DNA from: an uncultured Alphaproteobacteria bacterium
Lineage (GTDB): Bacteria; Pseudomonadota; Alphaproteobacteria; Sphingomonadales; Sphingomonadaceae
Direction: 5' to 3'
Assembly (NCBI GenBank): GCA_903939555.1
Contig: CAJAHV010000417.1
Coordinates: forward strand, 1-7,164
Length of the DNA stretch: 7,164 nucleotides
Shown: one piece after another, positions 1 through 6,554 of the stretch
How positions within the stretch are numbered: the stretch's first letter is position 1
Layout: each line of letters starts with the position of its first letter
Position numbers and translations under genes: made by a program
Notes under the pieces: model-generated
Told to the model about the DNA's origin: nothing
Databases searched by the model: none
The model's input: only the letters and a program-made list of their open reading frames with translations

Positions 1-91
1 ACGGCACCCGATCACGACAGGCAAGCGCTGCCGAACCCGCCAGACCCCGGATGACGGCATGGTGCCACACCCCGGACAAAGCACTGCGCAT
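1..91 (-). CDS. Possible N-terminus of divergent exported protein, perhaps TesA-like arylesterase (partial)
   Basis: An open minus-strand frame starts at ATG 91-89 and runs off the left edge after 30 codons. A good ribosome binding site, GAGG at 103-100, sits 8 nt upstream of the ATG. The visible peptide begins MRSALSGVWHHAV and continues with GLAGSAALACRDRVP, which resembles a short signal peptide with an ALA-type cleavage site or a weak lipobox before the Cys. No catalytic domain is inside the window, so the product is not proven. In E. coli the esterase/thioesterase gene tesA lies divergent to ybbA-ybbP, and the two genes to the right are of that type. A GDSL esterase whose first conserved block lies just outside the window is therefore the best guess. 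The frame is short in GC-rich DNA and could be chance. Confidence 0.4.
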   Translation of the reverse strand, partial: MRSALSGVWHHAVIRGLAGSAALACRDRVP

Positions 92-120
92 CGCCGCCAC
101 CTCGGCTAGAAGAGGCAGCG
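92..120. promoter_or_regulatory. Short divergent intergenic region with two ribosome binding sites
   Basis: These 29 bp separate the putative minus-strand start (91) from the plus-strand ATPase start (121). The plus strand has AGAGG at 111-115, 5 nt before ATG 121. The minus strand has GAGG at 103-100, 8 nt before ATG 91. The gap is too short for two ordinary promoters, and I see no convincing -35/-10 pair. Any promoter for the right-hand operon must lie inside the divergent frame or further left. Confidence 0.5.
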
Positions 121-807
121 ATGCCGGCCCCGCTCCCCCCTGCTTTATCTGTTTCCGGGCTCACCAAGGCACTGCCGGGTGGCCGGGTGTTGTTTTCCGG
201 GCTCGACCTGATCGTCGCGCCGGGTGAAATCATCGCCATCATGGGCGAATCAGGCATCGGCAAATCGACCCTGCTCAACCTCATCGCCGGGCTCGACCGC
301 CCCGACAACGGCAGCATCGCCATCGCCGGCGACACGCTTGCCGGGCTAAGCGATGATGCCGCGACCCGCTTGCGGCGTGACCGGCTCGGCTTTGTCTTCC
401 AGGCCTTTCACATCCTGCCGCACCTCACGCTGGCACAGAACATCGCACTGCCGCTGGTGCTGGCCCATCAGGGCGCCGCCGTCGCCCTGCCGGCGGCGCA
501 CGCCATGCTGGCCAAGATCGGGCTGGCGGGGCGCGGCGACGATTATCCGGCGCAATTGTCCGGGGGCGAACTGCAACGCATCGCCATCGCGCGCGCCCTC
601 ATCCACCGCCCGGCGCTGATCCTCGCCGATGAACCGACCGGCAATCTCGACCCCGAAACCGCCGAACGGATCCTCGCGCTGCTGCTCGCCGAAGCGCGCT
701 CGACCGGTGCCGCGGCCGTCATCGTCACCCACAGCGACCGCGCCGCCGCCATCGCTGACCGCGTGCTGGTGCTGACCGGCGCCGGGCTGGTGCCGCGCGC
801 CACATGA
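121..807 (+). CDS. ABC transporter ATP-binding protein, LolD/YbbA (AttE-like) type
   Basis: This cytoplasmic ATPase powers the FtsX-type permease encoded next. It is 228 residues long, normal for a stand-alone LolD/MacB/YbbA-class subunit. All nucleotide-binding motifs are present: Walker A GESGIGKST at 42-50, Q-loop VFQ ending at Q94, signature LSGGE at 146-150, Walker B LILADE at 166-171, D-loop GNLD at 174-177 and switch histidine H204. The GESG form of Walker A resembles E. coli YbbA. The start at 121 is supported by AGAGG 5 nt upstream and by the ABC domain beginning within a few residues. Its stop overlaps the permease start (ATGA at 804-807), so the two are probably translationally coupled. 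Family members drive export or mechanotransmission of lipids, lipoproteins or peptides rather than import. The substrate here cannot be read from the sequence. Confidence 0.95.
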   Translation: MPAPLPPALSVSGLTKALPGGRVLFSGLDLIVAPGEIIAIMGESGIGKSTLLNLIAGLDRPDNGSIAIAGDTLAGLSDDAATRLRRDRLGFVFQAFHILPHLTLAQNIALPLVLAHQGAAVALPAAHAMLAKIGLAGRGDDYPAQLSGGELQRIAIARALIHRPALILADEPTGNLDPETAERILALLLAEARSTGAAAVIVTHSDRAAAIADRVLVLTGAGLVPRAT

Positions 808-3338
808 CCGCGGGCGTGCCGGTCACCGCCGCACGCTGGATGCTGCTCGGCGAATGGCGCGCGCATCCCGCCCGGGTGGTGACAGCGGCGCTGGCCATCG
901 CCATCGGCGTGGCGCTGGGCTTTGCCGTGCATCTCGTCAACGCCAGCGCACTCGACAGCTTCGAGCGGGCGCTCAGCAGCGTCAACGGTGCCGCCGACAT
1001 GCAGGTCCGCGCCGCTACCCCGGCGGGCTTTGCCGAAGCCCTTTACCCGCGTCTCGCCCGTCTTCCGGGCGTCGCCGACATCAGCCCGGTCGTCGAACTG
1101 CCTGCCCGCGCCGCCCATATCGCCCCCGATATTGCCGGCGCTGGGCGCGGCCGGGTCACGCTCATCGGGCTCGATCCGCTGCGCGCCATCGCGGTCACCC
1201 CGAGTCTGGTAGGCCGGCCGGGAGGGGAAGCGGGCGTGCTGCTGTCACGCGCGGCGCTGGACGCGCTCGACCGCCGCATCGGCCGACGCATCACTCTGGT
1301 CGCCGCAGGACGCTCGCACGCCTTCACCATTGCCGGCGTGCTGCCCGGCGCCAGTACCGATCAGGCCATTGCGGTCATCGATATCGCGACGGCGCAATGG
1401 CATTTCGGGCAATTGGGGCGGTTGCAACGCCTCGATATCCGGCTGGGCAGCGATGCCGATCCGGTGGCGGTGCGCCGCGCCATCACCACGCTGCTGCCCG
1501 CCGATGCCATTCTCGCCACCCCCGAGGCCGATGCGCGGCGTACCGACAGCCTGTCGCGCGCCTATCGTGTCAACCTCGAGATGCTGGCGATGGTAGCCCT
1601 GCTTACCGGCGGTTTCCTGGTCTATTCGGCACAATCGCTGTCGGTGGCGCGACGCGGGCCGCAATTCGCGCTGCTGCGGGTGCTCGGGCTTCCCCGCCGC
1701 GCCCTGCTGGCGCAGGTCCTTGTCGAAGGCGCAGCGCTCGGGCTGGCCGGGTCGCTGCTCGGCATCGCGCTCGGCCAAGCCCTCGCCGATGTGGCGGTTT
1801 CACGGCTGGGGGGCGACCTTGGTGGCGGCTATTTCGGCGCCGGCACCCCGCATCTGGGCTTTGCACCCGGCCCGGCGGCGGTGTTTGCCGGCATCGGCAT
1901 CATCGTCGCGATGGTCAGCAGCCTGCTGCCGGCGCGCGAGGCCGCTGCCGCCGCCCCGGCGGTGGCATTGAAGACCAGCGGCGCCTTGGGCGATCCGCGC
2001 CGCGCCGCCCGCTTATGGCCGGGCGCCGTTTTGCTGGCGCTGGGCGGTCTGGCCGCACTGGCGCCGCCCATCGCCGGGCTGCCGTTGCTCGGCTATGCCG
2101 CGATGGCGCTGCTTCTCGCCGGCGGTGTCGCTACGATGCCGGCGCTGGTGCGGCTGCTGCTGGCCCCGCTGCGGCGTCTGACCGGCCTGCCCCCGGCGCT
2201 CGATCTGGCGCTTAAGCGGCTATGGGGTGCGCCGCAACAGGCCGCCGTGGCATTGTGCGGCATCGTTGCCTCGACCAGCCTGATGGTGGCGATGGCGGTG
2301 ATGGTCGCCAGCTTTCGCGGTTCGGTCGATGACTGGCTGGTCGCCATCCTGCCGTCGGACATCTATCTCCACCTCGAAGGTGCCGAAGGCGGTGGCCTCG
2401 ATCCGGCCGGGCAGGCACGGCTGGCGGCGACACCCGGGATCGCCAGCATCGCTTTTGTGCGGCAGGTACCGCTGCGTCTGGCCGCCGATCGCCCCCCCGT
2501 GCTGCTCAGCGCCCAGCCGATCGATCGCGCCGCGCCCGGTCGCCGCCTGCTGCTGGTCGGCACGCCGCGACCGGTGCCGGCGGGCGAAACCCCGGTCTGG
2601 GTCTCCGAAGCGATGCTGTGGCTTTATGATGCCCGCCCCGGCACGCGGCTGATGCTGCCCATCGGTGGCCGCCTGCAGCCGGTGTTCGTGGCCGGGGTGT
2701 GGCGTGATTATGCCCGGCAGTTCGGTGCCATCGCGATGGCCGACAGCGATTATGTCCGCCTCAGCGGCGACGCCGGCAAGAGCGAAGCCGCCATCGATGC
2801 CCGGCCCGACACGAACATCGACCGGCTGATCCCCGCCCTGCGCCGCGCGCTGCCGCCCGGGCTGGCGGAACAGGCGCTGTTCGGGCAGCCGCGCCAGATG
2901 CGCGCCATGGCACTGACCATCTTCGATCGCAGCTTTGCCATTACCTATGCGCTCGAAGCCATCGCCATCATCATCGGGCTGGTCGGTGTCGCCGCGACCT
3001 TTTCGGCACAGACACTGGCCCGGACACGCGAATTCGGCATGCTGCGCCACATCGGCGTCAGCCGCCGCCAGATCGGTGCGATGCTTGGCGCCGAAGGGGC
3101 GCTGCTCGGACTGGTCGGCGGCCTTGCCGGGCTGGCGCTCGGCGTGGTGATGAGCCTGGTGCTCATCCATGTCGTCAACCCGCAAAGCTTCCACTGGACG
3201 ATGGACACCCGCCTGCCCTGGGGCCTGTTTGGCACCCTGCTGACGGCGCTTGTGGTGGCTGCCGCCGGCACCGCGCTGCTTGCCGGGCGACGGGCGCTGT
3301 CGGGCGATGCCGTGCGCGCCGTGCGCGAGGATTGGTGA
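804..3338 (+). CDS. ABC transporter permease with two FtsX domains (YbbP / fused AttF-AttG type)
   Basis: This is the inner-membrane partner of the ATPase, 844 residues long, close to E. coli YbbP and about twice a LolC/E-type subunit. By eye there are about ten membrane segments: near 25-46, 257-281, 303-327, 354-376, 406-424, 428-455, 479-503, 713-735, 760-787 and 806-828. Two large soluble regions, about 47-255 and 505-710, should face the periplasm, as in MacB/FtsX proteins. Each is followed by an FtsX-like block: ARRGPQFALLRVLGLPRR near 282-299 and ARTREFGMLRHIGVSRRQ near 739-756. These are the repeated cytoplasmic loops expected to contact the ATPase. The duplication means one chain can supply both halves of the transporter. 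The start overlaps the ATPase stop by 4 bp, and the stop overlaps the next start. Transport versus mechanical signalling cannot be decided from sequence. Confidence 0.93.
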   Translation: MTAGVPVTAARWMLLGEWRAHPARVVTAALAIAIGVALGFAVHLVNASALDSFERALSSVNGAADMQVRAATPAGFAEALYPRLARLPGVADISPVVELPARAAHIAPDIAGAGRGRVTLIGLDPLRAIAVTPSLVGRPGGEAGVLLSRAALDALDRRIGRRITLVAAGRSHAFTIAGVLPGASTDQAIAVIDIATAQWHFGQLGRLQRLDIRLGSDADPVAVRRAITTLLPADAILATPEADARRTDSLSRAYRVNLEMLAMVALLTGGFLVYSAQSLSVARRGPQFALLRVLGLPRRALLAQVLVEGAALGLAGSLLGIALGQALADVAVSRLGGDLGGGYFGAGTPHLGFAPGPAAVFAGIGIIVAMVSSLLPAREAAAAAPAVALKTSGALGDPRRAARLWPGAVLLALGGLAALAPPIAGLPLLGYAAMALLLAGGVATMPALVRLLLAPLRRLTGLPPALDLALKRLWGAPQQAAVALCGIVASTSLMVAMAVMVASFRGSVDDWLVAILPSDIYLHLEGAEGGGLDPAGQARLAATPGIASIAFVRQVPLRLAADRPPVLLSAQPIDRAAPGRRLLLVGTPRPVPAGETPVWVSEAMLWLYDARPGTRLMLPIGGRLQPVFVAGVWRDYARQFGAIAMADSDYVRLSGDAGKSEAAIDARPDTNIDRLIPALRRALPPGLAEQALFGQPRQMRAMALTIFDRSFAITYALEAIAIIIGLVGVAATFSAQTLARTREFGMLRHIGVSRRQIGAMLGAEGALLGLVGGLAGLALGVVMSLVLIHVVNPQSFHWTMDTRLPWGLFGTLLTALVVAAAGTALLAGRRALSGDAVRAVREDW

Positions 3339-4396
3339 TGCGCCGGCTCGCCCCGCTGTTGCTGCTGCTTGCCGCCGCCGCACCGGTGCTGCCTGACTAT
3401 GCCCCGGTTCGCCCTGAAGCGCCGGTGGTGCTGCCGCGCGACCATGGCGCGCACCCGGCGTTTCGTACCGAATGGTGGTATGTCACCGGCTGGCTCGCGC
3501 TCCCGGACGGTGGCCGGCGCGGTTTCCAGGTGACCTTCTTTCGAACCCGCCCGCCCGTCGACCAGCGCAACCCCAGCGCCTTTGCAGCAAAGCAAGTGAT
3601 CTTCGCCCATGCCGCTTTGTCCGATCCGGCGCGCGGCCGGCTGCGCCATGACCAGCGCATCGCCCGTGCAGGCTTTGGCCTTGCCGATGCCGCGACCCGC
3701 GATACGGCGCTGGTGCTCGATGACTGGTCGCTGCGCCGCCGGCGTGACGGTCGTTTCGTTACGCATGTCGCCGGCGACGGCTTCGCGCTCGATCTTGTGC
3801 TCACCCCGACCCAAGCCGCCATCCTGCAAGGCCGCAGCGGCTACAGCCAGAAAGGCCCCGACCCGCGCGAGGCCAGTTATTATTTCAGCCTGCCCCACCT
3901 TGCCGTCAGCGGCACGCTGGGCGAAGGCCGACAGCGCACCCCGGTCACCGGCACGGCCTGGCTTGATCGCGAATGGTCATCGACCCTGCTCAACCGCCGC
4001 GCCGTCGGCTGGGATTGGCTTGGCCTTAACATGGACGATGGCGGCGCACTGACCCTGTTCCGCGTCCGCGATGGACAGGGCCGGCCGGTCTGGGCCGGCG
4101 GGTCGTGGCGCGACAAGGCGGGCAGGCTCACCATCCTCAAACCCGGCGACGTCATCTTCAGCCCCGGCCGCCCGTGGCGATCGCCCCGCACCGGCACCGC
4201 CTGGCCGGTTTCCCCCACCATCACCGTCACCCTGCCCGGCCGGCGTCTGGTGCTGGCGGTGGTGCCATTGTTTCCCGATCAGGAACTCGACAGCCGGCGC
4301 GGCGGCGGGCCGTTGTACTGGGAAGGCGCTGTCAGCGTACCGGGCGGCCGCGGCTATCTTGAACTCACCGGCTATGGTGCCCCGTTGAAAATGTGA
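3338..4396 (+). CDS. Exported CrtC/AttH-family lipocalin-like protein (putative hydratase/hydrolase)
   Basis: This 352-residue protein belongs to the family that includes carotenoid 1,2-hydratase CrtC and the AttH component of AttEFGH systems, built from two lipocalin-like barrels. I chose ATG 3338 over TTG 3332 because GAGG at 3327-3330 lies 7 nt upstream and the ATG forms a TGATG overlap with the permease stop. The N-terminus (MRRLAPLLLLLAAAAPVLP) is a signal peptide without a lipobox cysteine, so a soluble periplasmic protein is likely. Family hallmarks are TEWWYVTGWL at 44-53, GTAWLDREWSS at 205-215 with acidic residues D210 and E212, GWDWLGLNMDDG at 224-235, YWEGAV at 327-332 and GYLELTGYG at 339-347. 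Its position directly after an ATPase and FtsX permease fits AttH better than a pigment-cluster CrtC. A true carotenoid hydratase remains possible. Reaction and ligand are unknown. Confidence 0.88.
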   Translation: MRRLAPLLLLLAAAAPVLPDYAPVRPEAPVVLPRDHGAHPAFRTEWWYVTGWLALPDGGRRGFQVTFFRTRPPVDQRNPSAFAAKQVIFAHAALSDPARGRLRHDQRIARAGFGLADAATRDTALVLDDWSLRRRRDGRFVTHVAGDGFALDLVLTPTQAAILQGRSGYSQKGPDPREASYYFSLPHLAVSGTLGEGRQRTPVTGTAWLDREWSSTLLNRRAVGWDWLGLNMDDGGALTLFRVRDGQGRPVWAGGSWRDKAGRLTILKPGDVIFSPGRPWRSPRTGTAWPVSPTITVTLPGRRLVLAVVPLFPDQELDSRRGGGPLYWEGAVSVPGGRGYLELTGYGAPLKM

Positions 4397-4419
4397 CCGA
4401 ACCCGCTAGGCATTGGCAC

Positions 4420-5661
4420 ATGAGCCAGTCCTCTCCCACACCTGCCGTCACCGCGCCGCCGCTGGCACCCGCCGTGCCGCGCAACCTGTGCACCGATTGC
4501 GGTGTCTCGCGCACCGCCACCCCGCAGGATTGCGGCACCGCCTGCCAGTTCATCAAGCCCGATTATCCGGCGATGGAAGCGCGCGTGCATGGCCGCAGCC
4601 GTGATCCGCTGCGCCCCGACGAACGTTTTTTCGGGCCCTACAAGGCGATGGTACGCGCATCATTGAAGGCCCCCATCACCGGCGCGCAATGGACCGGGAT
4701 CACCAGCCGCATCGGCGAGAAACTGCTTGAAACCGGCGCTGTCGATGCCGTGCTGACCATGGCGCCCGACCCGGCGGATAAGTGGAAGCCCATGCCGGTC
4801 ATCGTCACCCGCGCCGAAGGCATGGCGCAGGTGCGCGGCATGCGCATGGGCTATGCGCCGCTGCTCGCCCTGCTCGAACCCGCCCGCGCTGCCGGGCACA
4901 AACGCGTCGCCATCATCGGCATCCCCTGCCAGGTCCATGCGCTGCGCGCGCTGGAGGCCAAGCTGGGCTTCGAACGGCTGTACGTCATCGGCACACCCTG
5001 TTCGGACAATACCACGACCGAGAATTTCCATGAATTTCTCGCCCTGCTGAGCGATCAGCCCGAGACGATCACCTATCTCGAATTCCGCGCCGATTATCAT
5101 GTCGAATTGCGGTTCAGCGATGGCCGGATCAAGGCCATCCCGTTCCTGATGCTGCCGCTGTCCGACCTGCGGCCCGATTTTTTCCCGCTGACCTGCCGGA
5201 CCTGTGTCGATTACACCAACACCCTTGCCGATATCACCGTGGGCTACATGGGCGGCACCGGCGAACAATGGCTGATCATCCGTAACGACCGAGGTCAGGA
5301 ACTTGTTGATCTGCTCGGCGATGAACTTCAGGCGGCCCTCCCGGCCGACAATGGCAAACCCGATGGAAGCAAGCGCGCCGGCGCGGTAAAGGGCTTTCTC
5401 GCCAATACCCAACGCGCCGCCGGCGGGCTGCCGCTGCGCCGCATGCCGCAATGGCTGCGGCCGATCATCGGCTGGCTGATGCCAAGGATTGGCCCAAAAG
5501 GCCTCGAATTCGCGCGTACCCGGGTCGAGATGAAGGCTGTGGAAAGCATCATCCACCTGCGCCGCGAAGAGCCTGCCCGCATGAAAGCGATGGTGCCCGA
5601 TCATGTCTGGGCGCTGGTGGCGGCCTATGGATTGACCCCGCAGGACGGCGAGAAACGCTGA
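4420..5661 (+). CDS. FrhB-family iron-sulphur flavoprotein, HCAR/BciB-like reductase
   Basis: This 413-residue protein has the coenzyme F420 hydrogenase/dehydrogenase beta-subunit N- and C-terminal domains. It resembles plant 7-hydroxymethyl chlorophyll a reductase (HCAR) and the BciB divinyl-chlorophyllide 8-vinyl reductases. Shared stretches include GAQWTGI at 88-94, GIPCQVHALR at 167-176, GTPCSDN at 191-197, CVDYTNTLADITVGYMG at 262-278 and GPKGLEFAR at 358-366. C170, C194, C259 and C262 make a complete second Fe-S ligand set. The N-terminal set is C24, C27, C38 and C42, with S30 where HCAR relatives usually have a Cys. No signal peptide is seen, so it is cytoplasmic. I chose ATG 4420 (weak TAGG at 4407-4410). 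GTG 4393 overlaps the upstream stop as GTGA and would add nine residues. It is the last gene of the block. Activity and substrate are not established by sequence. Confidence 0.85.
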   Translation: MSQSSPTPAVTAPPLAPAVPRNLCTDCGVSRTATPQDCGTACQFIKPDYPAMEARVHGRSRDPLRPDERFFGPYKAMVRASLKAPITGAQWTGITSRIGEKLLETGAVDAVLTMAPDPADKWKPMPVIVTRAEGMAQVRGMRMGYAPLLALLEPARAAGHKRVAIIGIPCQVHALRALEAKLGFERLYVIGTPCSDNTTTENFHEFLALLSDQPETITYLEFRADYHVELRFSDGRIKAIPFLMLPLSDLRPDFFPLTCRTCVDYTNTLADITVGYMGGTGEQWLIIRNDRGQELVDLLGDELQAALPADNGKPDGSKRAGAVKGFLANTQRAAGGLPLRRMPQWLRPIIGWLMPRIGPKGLEFARTRVEMKAVESIIHLRREEPARMKAMVPDHVWALVAAYGLTPQDGEKR

Positions 5662-5666
5662 TCAGC
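5657..5666. repeat. Perfect 10-bp palindrome over the flavoprotein stop codon
   Basis: GCTGATCAGC is a perfect inverted repeat that contains the TGA stop at 5659-5661. It may be chance. It sits immediately before the intergenic hairpin, so it could add to RNA structure at the end of the operon. Confidence 0.35.
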
Positions 5667-5669
5667 ACC

Positions 5670-5684
5670 CTCCCCGCAAGGGAG
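5670..5684. terminator. Weak hairpin between convergent operons, possible bidirectional terminator
   Basis: CTCCC (5670-5674) pairs with GGGAG (5680-5684) around a CGCAA loop, in the 29-bp gap between the two convergent genes. The stem is only 5 bp and no T-run follows on either strand, so it is not a classical intrinsic terminator. The position suits one. It also resembles the short C-rich/G-rich palindromes common between genes in sphingomonad-type genomes (inference from general knowledge). Confidence 0.35.
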
Positions 5685-5690
5685 AGGAGG

Positions 5691-6554
5691 TCAGCGCTGC
5701 CAGCGCGTGTAGATCGCCGTCGGCAGCAGCAGTCCGCGGGCTTCCTCGCGGATCGCCATGTCGCCGGCTTCGATCGTGCCGCCGGCACCAGCCATGACTT
5801 CATCGGTCAGCGCCCGGATCGCCAGCGCCGACATGCGGATGGCATAGACAGTCAGCACCAGGAACGCGGCATCATCGGCCAGCAATTGCCGCGCCAAGTG
5901 CATCAGTTCGGGCAGGTCGCGCTCCAGCGACCAGATCTCGCCTTCGGGGCCACGGCCATATTTGGGCGGATCGAGCAAAATGCCGTGATATTTGCTGCCG
6001 CGCCGTACTTCGCGCCGCATGAACTTCAGCGCATCATCGGTTAACCAGCGCACCGAGGTGTCGGCCAGCCCGGTCAGCGCGGCATTGTCGCGCGCCGCGG
6101 CCACAGCCTTCTTGCTGGCATCGACATGGGTAACCTGTGCGCCGGCCTCGGCGGCGATCAGGCTGCCGACGCCGGTGTAGCCGAACATGTTGAGCACGCG
6201 CATGCCGGGTGTCGTCTGCGCCCGCATCCAGTCCCATTGCGCCCCCATGTCGGGGAAGAAGCCCAGGTGCCGGAACGGCGTGTTGGTGGCGTGAAAACGC
6301 ACCGGCCCGCGGCTGACCACCCAGCGTTCGGGGACATGATATTCGAGGTCCCAGCGCCCGCCGCCTTCATCATCGCGGCCGCCGGTGAATTCGCCATCAT
6401 GCTTCCATTCCGGGCTGGCCGGTTGCCAGAGCGCCTGCGCTTCGGGTCGCACGAACTTGTAGGGGCCATAGCGTTCGAATTTGCGGCCATTGCCCGAATC
6501 GAGCAGCGCATAATCGTCCCAGCTTTCGGTGACGAGGACATCGAGCCCGCTCAT
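5691..6554 (-). CDS. Class I SAM-dependent methyltransferase, RlmI-related family, without PUA domain
   Basis: This 287-residue protein transfers methyl groups from S-adenosylmethionine, probably to RNA judging by family. The SAM-binding motif is VLNMFGYTGVGSL at 120-132, the acidic motif II residue is D145 in HVDASKKA, and motif IV is LLDPPKYGRGPEG at 193-205. An upstream block, ATNTPFRHLGFFPDMGAQWDW near 89-109, is also family-like. RlmI itself (23S rRNA m5C) carries an N-terminal PUA domain and a catalytic cysteine. Here the N-terminal ~90 residues do not look like PUA, and the whole protein has no cysteine; TVYAIR at 235-240 lies where the cysteine motif is expected. A cysteine-dependent m5C reaction is therefore unlikely, and the target is unknown. 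The start overlaps the M16 peptidase stop by 4 bp (ATGA), implying coupled translation. Confidence 0.85.
   Translation of the reverse strand: MSGLDVLVTESWDDYALLDSGNGRKFERYGPYKFVRPEAQALWQPASPEWKHDGEFTGGRDDEGGGRWDLEYHVPERWVVSRGPVRFHATNTPFRHLGFFPDMGAQWDWMRAQTTPGMRVLNMFGYTGVGSLIAAEAGAQVTHVDASKKAVAAARDNAALTGLADTSVRWLTDDALKFMRREVRRGSKYHGILLDPPKYGRGPEGEIWSLERDLPELMHLARQLLADDAAFLVLTVYAIRMSALAIRALTDEVMAGAGGTIEAGDMAIREEARGLLLPTAIYTRWQR

Noticed and set aside
12..335. 107-codon minus-strand open frame over the ATPase start
   Set aside because: It overlaps the ATPase N-terminus and Walker A region, and its composition is shadow-like. The other minus frame starting at 91 has a better ribosome binding site.
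854..2215. 453-codon plus-strand open frame
   Set aside because: It is an Arg/Ala-rich +1-type shadow of the permease, without membrane segments or domains.
2220..3383. 387-codon minus-strand open frame opposite the permease
   Set aside because: It lies antisense to a clear FtsX permease. Its translation is rich in His, Gln, Asp and Gly with no recognisable domain, as expected of a shadow frame in GC-rich DNA.
2945..3898. 317-codon minus-strand open frame
   Set aside because: It spans the ends of two well-supported plus-strand genes and resembles no family.
4660..5604. 314-codon minus-strand open frame
   Set aside because: It is antisense to the HCAR/BciB-like gene, whose conserved motifs run through the same bases. 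No motif is seen in the antisense translation.
3338..5661. Part of a photosynthesis gene cluster
   Set aside because: Only two distant pigment-enzyme relatives are present. The ABC context favours AttH over CrtC, and no bch, puf or other crt gene is visible. Kept only as a hypothesis.
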